Source: Anaerolineales bacterium
Lineage (GTDB): Bacteria > Chloroflexota > Anaerolineae > 4572-78 > J111
Direction of reading: 5' to 3'
DNA length: 64,000 nt
Assembly: GCA_020634855.1 (NCBI GenBank)
Contig: JACKAU010000005.1
Span: 186,001-250,000 of the forward strand
Shown here: piece by piece, positions 34,263 through 45,244 of the stretch
Numbering within the stretch: the stretch's first letter is position 1
Layout of the letters: every line of letters begins with the position of its first letter
Made by a program: the position numbers and the translations under genes
The notes under the pieces: generated by a model
Seen by the model: only the letters and a program-made list of their open reading frames with translations
Database searches by the model: none
What the model was told of the DNA's origin: nothing

Positions 34263-34373
34263 CACCCGTTCGCTCAACCATAGATTAATCAATGTTTGTG
34301 TGCTGACTCGTCGTTCACGAGCAATGCGTCTTAAGTCCGCCAAAAGATCCGGTTCGATGTCCTTTCTATCCAT
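34251..34373 (-). pseudogene. Ribbon-helix-helix (CopG/BrnA-like) antitoxin C-terminal fragment
   Basis: The 40 residues from ATG 34373 (RKDIEPDLLADLRRIARE, then STQTLINLWLSERV) match the C-terminal part of CopG/BrnA-type antitoxins. The N-terminal strand region and a partner toxin are missing; upstream sequence belongs to an HNH gene in another frame. I regard it as the remnant of a toxin-antitoxin pair, though a very short functional RHH peptide cannot be excluded. Confidence 0.5.
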
Positions 34374-34414
34374 ATCTCTGGCGCTAATAATTAGAGCTTC
34401 ATTTTCAAGGGTAT

Positions 34415-34814
34415 AAATCAACAGCCATAAGCCGTTCTCGTTCTTCAATCCGATTTGCATCATTGAAGTGCAGCATTTTGGCTGTGACCCGACCTTCGGG
34501 CGTCAAGGGAGCAATGCTGGCCCCTTCCAGCCGAAAATGGTCAGACCATTCCTGGCGGCGTGGATTGTAAAGGGGACCAACTCGCCACTTTCAGGATCAT
34601 ACGAGCCAACATTATATCCTTTGTAGCGATTACAACGAGCGCAAGCCAGAGCCAGATTGCCAGCCGTTGTTTCGCCATCATGTTGTCTGGGAATGATATG
34701 GTCAGGCCTATGTTTGTGAGCCGAGACACTTTGGGCTAACAAGCAATATTCGCAGCGACCATTAGCTCGATCAAAGACCAACTGGCGCAGAGTCGTTGAG
34801 AGGATCCGCCATCA
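34415..34814 (-). pseudogene. HNH endonuclease, frameshifted
   Basis: The core LVFDRANGRCEYC, DHIIPRQHDGETTAGNLALA and CARCNRYKG is an HNH nuclease with zinc-binding Cys pairs. The N-terminus (MAD, then LSTTLRQ) and C-terminus (VPLYNPRRQEWSDHF, then GASIAPLTPEGRVTAKML) lie in different frames; the second shift is at a C run (CCCC). The start ATG overlaps the TGA of the upstream gene, indicating an original two-gene operon. As written, only the central 92 residues form one frame. Confidence 0.7.
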
Positions 34815-35163
34815 GTTTGCCTTGGTCAATTTTTCCTGGGCCTGGGCTTTGAGCAAGACCATAATATGTTCAATCCGCTCGATTTCATCCAGCTCAGCCT
34901 GTTCTTCGGCCGAGGCCAGACCAGCTTCATTGATAGCCAGCAAGCGACGCAATCGCTCCTGAGCTCTGTCTGAAACGTGGTAGGCGATGACCTCACCAGA
35001 TGACGGACCGGTCGCCAAAAATCAATGATTTCTGTGGCAGTTTGCACGGCGGGCGTCTTAAACCCAACCAAGCTCAACTCCAAAACCGTTGACAGCCAGT
35101 CATACATATGGGTTGCAACCGTTGGGCCAGACTATCCGTAATTTGCATTTTGATTTCAACCAT
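34812..35163 (-). pseudogene. Small helical protein, frameshifted, paired with HNH gene
   Basis: Joined across two shifts the product starts MVEIKMQITDSLAQRLQP, continues DWLSTVLELSLVGFKTPA and TATEIIDF, then LATGPSSGEVIAYHVSDRAQ and ERLRRLLAINEAGLASAEEQ to the end. The second shift lies at a T run of five where six would keep the frame. About 115 residues, rich in charged helix. The stop overlaps the start of the HNH gene. The family is not named, but the pairing looks like a conserved operon. Confidence 0.55.
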
Positions 35164-35497
35164 TATGAATCTCCCTGCGGTGCTGTATCATCCGTATTAT
35201 CCGCCTCCGGCAATATTATATCACAAATTGATGGTCGCAAGCAGAAAGATAACCACAGCCAAAGGCTACCGCCCCCCACCGACACCAACTCCCACCTCGA
35301 TTGCCACACGTTTCATCTTTCATAATTCATCCCTCATAATTCGTAATTCAAAGACGCGCCGCCGCGAAATCCTCCACGTTCGAGAACTGACATCAGCCTA
35401 AACATTCAGCGTCAATGATTAGGCGGAATATATCTCTATTCTGAAAACTTGTTTAGCTCAAGCCTTTCGGTAGATTAGGTCAGTTTGTTTGATTAAC
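35164..35497. repeat. Left flank of the A+T-rich island, with dispersed repeat at 35320-35360
   Basis: A gene-free stretch. Bases 35320-35360 are a near-identical copy of the 34223-34262 repeat, ending AAAGACGCGCC. Composition falls sharply in G+C to the right of about 35.4 kb. A related repeat at 48723-48755 lies just beyond the right edge of the A+T-rich block, so the island is bracketed by direct repeats. Confidence 0.55.
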
Positions 35498-35990
35498 TCA
35501 ACTATACTCATGTAGGATTTCCGATAATGATAAAAACTTACTATTGTTCCTACAACGAAAAAAGACAAAAGTTATATAACTCCACGTAAAATACAGGACT
35601 CCAAATGATACAGCAAAAAAAAAGCATAAAAATGAATCTTGTTTAATAGATTCATTGATCCGGATTTACGCTCTTTGTAAGATGAAGGCAATATGCGACT
35701 AAAATCGTCAGAATATAGAAATTGCTGCTCAATATTTTTTTACAATAGTGAGATTATGGTTAAACCACCACCCTGAATTTATAGATACATTCATCCCCCA
35801 GAAAGCAATAATCATGCCAAATATACCAGCCACATCTACCGGTAGTTTTCGGTAAAACTAATACGATAATCCCGAACAGCGCCGCGTTAAAGCCAATAAA
35901 TTGCCAGACACCCGTTTCGGACCGCTCAATACTATCCCAAAGTTTATCATACAAATGAAAGAGAAATTTATCTCTTTTATCAAGTTCCAT
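35498..35990 (-). pseudogene. Small multi-helix membrane protein at end of island operon, frameshifted
   Basis: Starts MELDKRDKFLFHLYDKLWDS followed by a helix (FIGFNAALFGIIVLVLP). After one shift, VDVAGIFGMIIAFWGMNVSI forms a second helix; after further shifts at A and T runs come a soluble middle (LYSDDFSRILPSSYKERKSG) and two final helices ending in ILHEYS. About 163 residues. The layout (short N-terminal helix, helix pair, cytoplasmic part, helix pair) recalls SLATT-like or other small defence-associated membrane proteins, but I cannot assign a family. Confidence 0.5.
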
Positions 35991-36068
35991 ATCGACTCAC
36001 CTGCTGTATCAATTAACAGGATAAAGAAGAAAATTAGCATGGATTTAAAATGACGTAACACCATATAT

Positions 36069-36486
36069 TCAATTGTCGTTTTTTCCCTCCTCTGTTTCTT
36101 CCAAATGAAAGTTCAAGGTTTCATAAAACTTATTAGCACATAACTCTTCAGGACATTTGAGTAAAATAAAGCTCTTATTCAATGCTTTTGCCTCTTCTAT
36201 TAGAGCCTCAACTAATTTTTCCCCAATTCCTTTTCTACGATAATCACCGACGACAACGATGTTATACAAAGTAGTTTGTTCATCCCTGCGATGTCTATAT
36301 TCTACAAATCCTACAATATTTCCATCCTGATTAGCAACAAATAACTCAGAGCGATTAATTGCTTCTAGGAGGAAGGTCTCCGTACAAATCTAGTTCACGT
36401 TTATGTCCATCTGCAATGCGTTTAATTTGGTCAATATCATCAGGCATTGCCTTCCTTATACCTATCTCGTTATCCCCAAATATCAA
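36069..36486 (-). pseudogene. GNAT-family N-acetyltransferase, frameshifted
   Basis: Reconstructed from TTG 36486: IGIRKAMPDDIDQIKRIADG, a shift near 36370, then LFVANQDGNIVGFVEYRHRR and NIVVVGDYRRKGIGEKLVEA. The last contains the acetyl-CoA-binding R-x-x-G-x-G/A motif (RRKGIG). The C-terminal ANKFYETLNFHLEET is typical of GNAT. The start overlaps the stop of the HerA-like gene, showing it belongs to the same operon. The acetylated target is unknown. Confidence 0.7.
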
Positions 36487-37680
36487 GCGTATCCTCCGAA
36501 ATTGGCGTGGCAATACTACTGCCTCCGTGTTGACTACGACGAGGTCGAATACTCAAAACCGAAACCGACTCTTGTTCATCATCTACCAAAACTGCTTCTC
36601 CAAGCCGTTTGAGGTTTTTACTTTCAAATGTGCGAAGTTCTCCCCCATATAATCCTGGCTCAAGCTGTTAAGGGCATTAACGTCCTCACGAGTTGTCATT
36701 TTGTGACTGAGAACAACGTCACATTGAGACAAAACTTCACTTTCTATAGCCGAAGGCTGTTGGCTGGCGACGACCAATGATAATCCCGGTTGACGTCCTC
36801 CTTGGCCCATCGGATCAGTTGATCTTTTGCAAGGGTTGAACCACTATTAGGAGCAAATTGATGGGCCTCATCCAGTAAACATCCAAACTCTCGGCATAGG
36901 GGTAGCTAAATTAAATTCTTCTCGTAAACGAGCATCAGCCCGTGCCTTAAAAAGATTACGAGCTATAACTGACACAGCCAAGTTGCGTCTGCCCTGAGCG
37001 CCCGGTTCTAATCGACTTAAATCAAGAACGTTAATCACTCCTGGGACAAAGACATCTTGAATTGGCGTGTAACCATCTTCAGCAAAAAGTTGCCAACTTC
37101 GTGTCGCCTCTAAACGATTTAATAAGGCTTCTTTCGTCGTATCGATTGCTCTCGGATCAAGCTCAATTTCTTTAATAATATCTTTTAATTGAAAAAGGCG
37201 TTCCCTTTGCTTCTAACTTATGAGTGGCTCTAAATAAAGCAATGCCTAAAGGTTTATTGATATTGGCATCAAAAAGATCGCACCAGCCATCGGGAGACAA
37301 ATCGGATGAATTAAGACGAAGAGGAATCACCGTAATGTTTCGCTCTTCCAAGATTTTTAGAATATCTTGATCATATAATTTCTGAGGATCGCCCGGAACG
37401 AGAGTCTTACGGGATACGATGAACCGACAACCCCACTTGAATAAGTCATCTTGTTGGGCGGTATTAGTTTGGCTCATTGTGTGATACACGCCCATTGGAT
37501 CGACAATAATAGGTATCACATTAGTACTGCCTACAGAAACTAACTCTTCAACTAACACACCTAACGTATACGATTTTCCGCTTCCTCGTTTTCCACAAAC
37601 TAAAACGGCTCTAGAGCCGCTGGCATCTAAAAAAAAACCTGTTCTTCACTACGAGTATCTTTACCCAGAAGTAATTTCAT
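36470..37680 (-). pseudogene. HerA/FtsK-like ATPase (DUF87 type), frameshifted
   Basis: Starts MKLLLGKDTRSEEQ, shifts at a run of nine T, then LVCGKRGSGKSYTLGVLVEE gives Walker A. IPIIVDPMGVYHTM is the conserved strand after it, and a distal QPGLSLVVASQQPSAIESEV with VLSHKMTTREDVNAL is the sensor/arginine-finger end of HerA proteins. After the last shift the tail is LVDDEQESVSVLSIRPRRSQ to TAA at 36470. About 400 residues, the size of bacterial HerA proteins that pair with nucleases or PglZ-type partners in defence. Several single-base shifts break it. Confidence 0.72.
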
Positions 37681-37751
37681 GTGTTGACCTCTACTTGAAC
37701 AAAAGGAACTATACTTTCCCAATAAGAAAGTCCACCATATGTACGCCACTA

Positions 37752-38810
37752 TCATTGCTTCTTTATTGATCGTCCCAAAAAAGGATATTGCCACAGATAG
37801 AATTCTTGTAGCTGCGTTGCGAATTTTGTCGTATATTCAGGTTGAAGAAGATCACTTGTAGCATAACGCGGATGCTTCTTGTCATTACATTCGAGAACCT
37901 GGAAATCGTGTTGATTTTTCCAAAGAATACCGTGATCGGAAACTAAATAGACAGCCCCTCTGACTTCTTTCTCAGCTAATAAGTTCACCAAATCACGAAA
38001 ATCTTGGTGAATTGACTTTGTAGTCGCTTGAATTTCATGTTTACTTACCTCACGCCGATTGTGGGCCAAGCCATCCAACCCCTCTCTGATTATTTGAATG
38101 TACACGCTCTGGCAATCAAGTTTCTCAATTTCACTATATGCTTCTGAGAACTGGCTTATTTTTTTTCCAATGGTACGCCCTTAAAAAGAGTTTCAGTTAC
38201 GTCATTTTGTCCACGATCAGTATGAGAATCCTCTAAAATATCTAAAACCCATATTTCCCAACCGTGTTGATAAAGGGGCGTACCGACGATTGATGGAAAC
38301 CCAACCTGAAGATCAATTTGTTGTTCAGGGTGCGACTAAATGTAATAGAGGGACCATCAATAAAACATGGTTCAGTTTGTTCTGGCCAATCAATTATATC
38401 AGCATAACTCAATCCATCTACTAATAAAAGAATAATGCAGTCATATTTTTCTTTCACGAGCATCCTTGCTGATTTTTTCGGCTACGTTATGACTGGTGAG
38501 CAGACACTGACGCGCAACATCAATTCGACCTGGCAAATATTGATTTATTTCGGTGGCAGGAGGACAAAAAGGGTAACTCGAAATTGTGAACCTATGTAGC
38601 CATCTTTTTATCTAGCCGCGTAATTAAAATAGGTCTCTCAACATGAGGATAAATTGAGTCCAGTTCTTCAGCTAACTGTTCAGGCGCAGATATTATTTCC
38701 ACATCTTGTGGTAAACATAGCGTCACAAGTGGATGAAACTGTCCCATTACGGGCGTTATTTGTAACATATCGATTAAATCAGAGAGGTTACTTTGCATAA
38801 TTTTAATCAT
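37752..38810 (-). pseudogene. PglZ-like alkaline-phosphatase-superfamily protein, frameshifted
   Basis: The start (MIKIMQSNLSDLIDML) overlaps the stop of the giant ATPase gene. After a shift comes YPFCPPATEINQYLPGRIDV, then YDCIILLLVDGLSYADIIDW, where VDG is the first metal-binding motif of PglZ. GPSITFSRT and VGFPSIVGTPLYQ are the nucleophile-loop region, and GAVYLVSDHGILW has the distal DHG metal motif. About 350 residues, shorter than classical PglZ. PglZ proteins are core members of BREX/Pgl phage-defence systems. The core motifs remain readable despite shifts. Confidence 0.72.
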
Positions 38811-41800
38811 ATTTTATAGGTTCAATCGGCAACCGGATTCGACGTTTTGTGTATAATCCCCGCAATGCTTTCCACAGCGCATCTTCCGATAGTGAAAGCC
38901 CTTGACGTAGATCATTGAACTCTATCTGACTAGAATGAGAGACATTTTGATAGAACTACTTCTTCATCACCTTCTAGAGCAAAATCTCTGAGCTTATAAC
39001 CGAGTCGGTTTATCTCTTTGGCAATATTTCCAGTCACTTTATCCAAAACTGAGGATAACCTATTAAGCAGTTCTAAAAATGCCCCTTCCTGATGTTCTGG
39101 AAAGTCTCTAATTACCGCTGTATCATTTAACATCACCTCAATCTCTGACATTTGTTTTGTTACTTGATCCAACTCTTGTAGTAATGATTTTCCGTTTGTC
39201 TCTAAATCTTCCTTATCCTCAACCGTCTTAAGGAGAGGACTTTGAAGTACAAACCGTATTTCATCTTGTAAGTTTTTAACTGGTCACTCAGTCGGTGATA
39301 GAGGTTTGTTAACGAGTTCTTTACATTATTAGTCAGACGATTATAACTATCATCAGGGTCTGCTGGGTTATATGAAAACGGCGGTACAAAGTTTGTCGCG
39401 GGGAATTTGAACGAGTTTATCAAAACGATTTGATATCGTTCCTGTAATTTGGCAAACCGATCACTTGTTTGAGCTTTTATTACTCTCACGGCTTCAGATA
39501 TTTCCCTGCAACCGATTTTCAAAATTTGGAGCATCAGGAAGAGCGGCGGTTTTATTGGCGCTTAGATGCCCCATAATATCCTGAGACAACTTTTGAAATT
39601 TATCTCTTTCACCCCTAACTGCATCGCCCATTTCTTGAAGTTGATCGGATAACTCAGAGCCATCTTTTACTAGCCGACCCCAATCATTAAACCTTTCAAA
39701 ATCCTTGGCGTTACTGTCGCACTTTTCTCTTAACGGTTCTACGCCGCCTTGTAACGATTGATAATCTTTGGATAATTTTACTAAAGTTGGAATACCCAAA
39801 TTGGGCGATTTAAGAGAAGCAGCAAGCGTCTTGATTTGTTGAATGTAGCTTTCATATTCATTATTTAATGAAGAAATTTGCCTGACTAAACGACTTCGCA
39901 AATCGTTAACTTGCGCTACATAGCTTTACACCCCCATCACTGAATTATTCAGAGCTTTTCCGTGCTGTGGGTTGGGTTGGGGAATTGTTTTAATAAATCG
40001 ATCAACATCGTCTATTAGGCGTTGGTGCTGATCTTTGACAAAATCATCCAGTTGACGGCGCAAGACTTGAACGGCTCTACGCGCACGAATAGCCTTTTCA
40101 TCGTCAGGTTTTGTCTCAGAGTTTGGTTAACTAAGGTTGTAAAATTTTTCTGTTTCATCAGACCAACTTCGAAGTTGATGCTGATTAAACACTTCCAAGT
40201 TTTTAACATCTTTCTGCCAACTGGAAACCTCAGCGGCTAACTCATCGATTGAAGGCGCTTGATTAATTTCTTCTCTGATCGTTCTCTCGCCGGTCTTGAA
40301 CGACAAGACCGCGATCTTCCATCAATATCAAAATTTCATCGATTTCTTTATCTTTATAACCCAAGTACCTGTGCTTGCCGGTAAACTTGATTTGTTGGCA
40401 TAAAACATGCACCTGATGAGACTGGTTTCCAATCTGAATATTTTGTGTATCAGGTGAGTCTAACAGCCATTTTTTTTTTTTTTTCTTCTAAACTGTGTAA
40501 TTGAAATCGTACCGCACCTTTCTTGCCTTCTTTGGCCTCACGCTGATTTGGAAATGGTTGTTGAACAGTAATTAGCGACGAGAAATTTGCTAATAAAAAG
40601 TATCCAGAGTAGTATTAGTTAAAGTAAAAGCTCTGCGATTTCATCTTTATTTCCCTCTACGGCTATTTGCCCCTGTCGTTCGTGACTTAATTCTAGATGT
40701 TTAAGCGCATTCCTATATTTGCCAAGGAGCTTGTCCAATTTGTGACAATCATTAAAGAGTCATATTCAGGATACATCGCTTCTAAAAGTTGATTGGAGGC
40801 AAGGTCAATTATTCGCTCTTGAGAAGCATCTACCGGTCTCCCTACATCAGAATTAAAAGAAACTGAAAAATATTATCTAATAAATCGGGTTGAAAAGCGT
40901 ATTGAACTGACTGGTCATCAACTTTAGGAATAGTATTATTTGCCCGCTTTTCATTGATTAACTCGTAAAGTGATAGCATAAGCAAGGGTGTTAGTTTATA
41001 TGGAGAAACTATGGGGTTACCAATTTATCCAGGGTAGGTGATATATTGGACTCATCACGGTACATTAGATTTAAGGTCACATTGATTTGGCGAGGCTCAA
41101 ACTGTATTTCTAACGGTTTGAATGTAAACGACGTTCTCCTCGGTCCAATCCAAGTATCGCCTCAGCCGAAATTGAATAAGAAACTCCCCATTAAATCCAA
41201 CATCTTTAATTTGCTCATCCTCCCATAAAATTTTTACGTGAACTCGGCGTTCGGGAAATTGGCGACTATAACTTGGAAAACTTCCTTCTAGAATTAAGCC
41301 ATTATTGCGGGTCAAGCCCGCGTACGTGGTTTCAAGAACTTTCCAGTGATTGTTAGGAAATACTTTCTCAGTGAGCAGATGCAGAAAAGCTCTTATGGCG
41401 CGACTTTGCGTTGTTTCAACATTCTCATCATAAATTCGCCAGAATTCCCGTATTATCAGTTGGCAACCACCCAATATCTGTTTCTACTTGATCGAGCCCT
41501 CGCAGAGTAATGCCTCGGTGTTTAATGTCACCGACGGATATAACCAAATCTCCTTGAGCACTCTGCATCAGTTCGTCAAATGCTTTGGTTAAGTTAAGAG
41601 ATTCCTGTAAGCTGCGAGATATTCCTTCTTCTGGAAAAGCGGCAGCCCATTTGATGGCACGCTCTCTTTCAGGATGACCTTTAACTAAACTGTGCCCTAA
41701 AGCCTGATTTGTCACTCGTTGAATCTTTTTTGGCGCTATCAAATTCAATTTGACCCATCAGAAAATCATTTATCAAATGGTAAGGAGTGTAAGGATCGTC

Positions 41801-42852
41801 AGAAGGATTCCCTAACTCTAAGTATCTGCGAGCCATACGACGAAACGTATTAATTACCGTCCGAGGGCCATCAGATAAATCAGTTCTTACTCAATTTGCC
41901 CTAAAGCATCCAAGGTTGAGTCAGTAACGATGTGACAACTATGCTTAGCGAAAACCCAAATTCATCTGCTAACCGATACCACAATCGATTGGGAAATTCG
42001 CGATCATATATAGTGCGCAAGTCGAGGCTAACTTGCAGCGTTCGGTGAATAAAATCACCTCTTTGGTCGTAAAACATCTAATTCTTTGGGCGGTAACACT
42101 AAGATTATTCCCATCTTTAGATGATTTTTTCTTGTAAGAAGGTTACTGATCACATCAAACAACGGGCTAATGGGATCTTTAACACCTGTTTTAACTTCGG
42201 ATCGATATACTGCTGCACTTCATCAGCTAAAACCAATAATCCTTCAAATCCAGCTTGGCAGGCTATATGGGTCGCTTCTTCAAAAAATTTCAAGTAATCG
42301 CCAGGTTTCAACGTTAACAATTCTGGTCGATCAACAATCAACCTTTGAATTTTACTATGCTCAAATCCGTATTGTTTTTGCCAAACTTTCAGCACTACGT
42401 TCCGTTACAGCGGAATATAATTCTTGGGTTTGTTTTAATAGGTCAGAGTCTGGTCGAACTCTTTTTACTTCATAATGCAACCAACCATATGTAGCTGTAA
42501 TAAGGTCTTGCAACTGGGTCATTTGAAATGAAGAACAGCCAGGAGAGATTGGCTTCACGAGACCGCTTCCACAAATACAGAGCAGTACTGGTTTTACCGT
42601 AGCCATACTCAGCAGTAATGTAACCTCGCAAAGCGGCAGCACTCTTAACTTCACGAATGACGCGTTTTCAAATTTATTAACACTTTGTCCGTCCTCACCA
42701 TCTTGTGACTGTCGTCCAAGTGGAATATAGCTACGCACATGCTTGGTATAAATACCATCGACCATTTCTGGTCGATCTATCAAATCGGCAGGCCGTTGGG
42801 TTGCTACGATCTCTTCTTTGTTTAGGATAGCTTCAAGACCTTCTAGACTCAT
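38803..42852 (-). pseudogene. Giant P-loop ATPase, PglY/BrxC-like, heavily frameshifted
   Basis: The reconstruction runs over about 1,300 codons. The N-terminus is MSLEGLEAILNKEEIVATQR. Walker A is TAEYGYGKTSTALYLW, the Walker B region GFEGLLVLADEVQQYI. The middle has ERERAIKWAAAFPEEGISRS, a winged-helix-like part (KHRYLGYKDKEIDEILILME) and a long coiled coil (39.0-40.2 kb). The C-terminal winged helix is LSLSEDALWKALRGLYTKRR. Length, coiled coils and the placing of winged helices resemble the large ATPases PglY/BrxC that accompany PglZ. At least ten single-base shifts occur, many in A or T runs such as the 16-T run near 40470-40486. Confidence 0.65.
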
Positions 42853-42863
42853 TTGCAAGACTC

Positions 42864-43397
42864 CTATAGGGCTGAATTGATAAGGGTCCAAAAATTGGTT
42901 TGATTCAAGTGTTGAGCCGCATAAAAATTTTAGATCATTGAGATTTTTGTAAAACATTGCTATATCTTCTTCAGTGGGTGGTATGAGGGGTAACAATGGG
43001 GAATCCTACTTTGATGGGTTTTTGAGTAATCAACAATACTTTTTGTACTTGACGCAGTTGAATTTCCGACAATAATCTGCGCAGTTTTTTCTCTTCTGTC
43101 GGTGCATTATCAATAATGAGGCCGGGTGAGTACAAAGGTAAGTCTTGCTCGAAGGTTTGAGAATTAGGGTAAAAATAAGCCCCACTTTCACGAGCCATTA
43201 CCCATCCTAAAAGGTTTTCCTGACCCTTCTGAACCGCACAAATTAATTCTGTCAGGAAAACGCCACCTTTTACTAAGTTCATCGTAGGCTACTGCTTGGC
43301 TGGCAGTAAGCATTTTTATATTTGCCTGAGCTTTAAGCCGGTTGATCAAGTGAAGTAATTTACTCATATCAGGTCTATAATTGTCAAAACTACTCAA
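42864..43397 (-). pseudogene. Small P-loop NTP-binding protein, frameshifted
   Basis: Opens MSKLLHLINRLKAQANIKML (or TTG ten codons earlier), then RINLCGSEGSGK. Restoring one A and one T gives GSEGSGKTFLGWVMARESG, a good Walker A. LYSPGLIIDNAPTEEKKLRR suggests a Walker B-like acidic pair. The stop (frame-restored) lies 11 bases before the start of the giant ATPase and overlaps its TAGGAG ribosome-binding site. About 177 residues. It may be a regulatory partner of the large ATPase; the family is unknown. Confidence 0.5.
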
Positions 43398-43406
43398 ATA
43401 TCTTTA

Positions 43407-44222
43407 TTACAAATCACTAACTTCGGGCCACTTCTGAAAACGCAAATACCGGCCATAAACGCCAGCGCTTGTACCAGGTGACACGATTTTTGAATAGTGA
43501 GGGAGCATCAATCTAAGATATTGTCAGCTGATTTGGTTCTATTAAGCAAAGGCGGCTGATTGCCTCTCGTCTATCTGGTGTAATCAAAAAATCAATGTTT
43601 ATCTCACCACCAGTAGTTTGAGCAACCCATCCAAACAGCGAGCAGAGTTAATTCAGGAGGGCAAAAATGGCGTCGTGAAAAATATTCTTTCTATCACCGG
43701 GGGTATAAGTGCCTCTAACCATTTCCTCACGCCTCTAATACTCTTTGGGCTGAAAGATACTTGCCCAAAATCATAGCCACTTACCCACGAAAAATCTCCT
43801 GGGTTTGGTTATTAATTTCCTCAGCAATAACGTTTGCCGTGTCAACAACGTTAAGTGATTGACGCTCCCAGTAATTGTCTACAATGGCTCTATAGCTCCA
43901 CAGAAAAGAGTTCTTATCAGGTTGACTTGCTTGCCAGTTAGTGTAAAGCAGATAATGTACAATTTCGGCTTGCACGTTAGCTTTCAAACTTAAGGTTAAC
44001 TCTGCTAATTCAGATAGTTGTATTTCTTCCTGATCATTTTTCGTTAATAAATTAATTGCACTTGCTATCTTGGGAACTTCGCTGCGGTTACTCAAACCGT
44101 GTTCTTGTGAAAATGTCTGAAGTTCTGTGACATTAGTAAATGTAGCCTTATTTTCTTTTTTATTACCTTTAAAAGTGGTAAAAGAACGTCTGGTGCAGCT
44201 TCAGATGCATCATTGAAAGGTT
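43407..44222 (-). pseudogene. Unknown mostly helical protein next to TGT-like gene, frameshifted
   Basis: Readable blocks in order: ELQTFSQEHGLSNRSEVPKI, NLLTKNDQEEIQLSELAELT, SFLWSYRAIVDNYWERQSLN, then after a T-run shift WVSGYDFGQVSFSPKSIRGV and RKWLEALIPPVIE, then FCPPELTLLAV and ISRLCLIEPNQLDN, ending FQKWPEVSDL. No domain is recognised. No start codon sits in the first frame, which continues past the TAA of the TGT-like gene, so it could be a separate gene or a C-terminal extension of the TGT-like protein. About 270 residues. Confidence 0.45.
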
Positions 44223-45243
44223 ATGCGGGGGCTAGCCACTTTTCATACTCCTGTTGATATTTTGGAGACCCATTTGTATATATCTGTCTTATCAAATCGT
44301 ATTTTTTGGCTGTTAACTATATCGACCGTCTCTTTTACACATATCAAATTATGCATTGCTCTATATAATTTATGGCGTTGCAACTCGTCAATCGAGGTCA
44401 CAAAAGGGACACCTATGGTGTGTTAATTCCTGTAACTCCCGAAATTCAGGAATTCCTATACCCTTTTGTAGCTCCGATGAAGCATTTCTATGGGATATAT
44501 TGTAAGCCCTAGTAAATGGCAAGAATACTTGCCCAAAACCAGCGGCTTTTAACCAAGAAGAGGGTCAAACGAATTTGCGCCTACACCATAAATCATAGCC
44601 ACTAAGGTGGCACCCTAAACCAAAAAGAAATGCACACGAATGCCATAGGATTTAGCAATATTTACCACATAATTGGCTAAGTTTACGGCACTATCAGTAG
44701 CCATATTGACTTGGCTATTTTTACCAATTGTTCCAAAACTTCCAAACCCTATCTGTCTCAACCCTAACTTCAAATAAGTTTCTAGACATAGATCAACTTG
44801 CGGTATACTATGACCCTGAACAACCCCCATTGCTTTGGGTTTAAGTTCGTCAGGAAGTTCCTGGTAAAAAGTTGACTAAACTTAGCGGTTTCTTCTACTT
44901 TTCTTTTGGACTGTTTCTGCGCTATCCTGGGAGGTTGGCACATTGTCAGGTAATGTATATAAATTACCCCAAGGATTATCCTTATAAAATTGTAATAAAG
45001 GATAATAAAGCTCGTAATAGGTTAAGCGACCTGTTTGAACATAATATCCCCCACTATCAAATAGTACGGTGGTCCCTTGTTTCCCAAACTGCTTTATTTG
45101 GGCTAAAGATTTATTCGAAAACAAATAATGGCGTTACTAGAATATTCTTGAATACGTTTTGACTAATCTTAAACTTCTTAATCAGGTTATACATCTTTGT
45201 GATATCACTGGGGACAAGGGATAAAGCAGCAAAAGTTTACCAT
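44221..45243 (-). pseudogene. tRNA-guanine-transglycosylase-like protein (DpdA-like), frameshifted
   Basis: The TGT fold is recognisable: TTVLFDSGGYYVQTGRLTYY has the DSGG motif that contacts the 7-deazaguanine substrate. MGVVQGHSIPQVDLCLETY and GLRQIGFGSFG are the barrel strands with the G-F/G-G region. NSFDSSSWLKAAGFGQVFLP corresponds to the segment with the catalytic Asp, and LTHHRCPFC carries a CxxC zinc site. The lack of extended tRNA-type signatures and the defence-like context suggest the DpdA branch, which inserts preQ0-type bases into DNA. About 340 residues; several shifts, mainly near 45110, 44870 and 44600. Confidence 0.65.
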
Positions 45244-45244
45244 G

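Noticed and set aside
34251..34463. Fusion of a BrnT-like toxin end to an antitoxin
   Set aside because: The apparent toxin part (LWLLIYTLENEALIISARDM) overlaps the frame-corrected C-terminus of the HNH gene, which reads better, so the resemblance is probably chance.
35089..35401. Plus-strand open frames left of the island
   Set aside because: They overlap the better supported minus-strand reading and the dispersed repeat, with no ribosome-binding sites.
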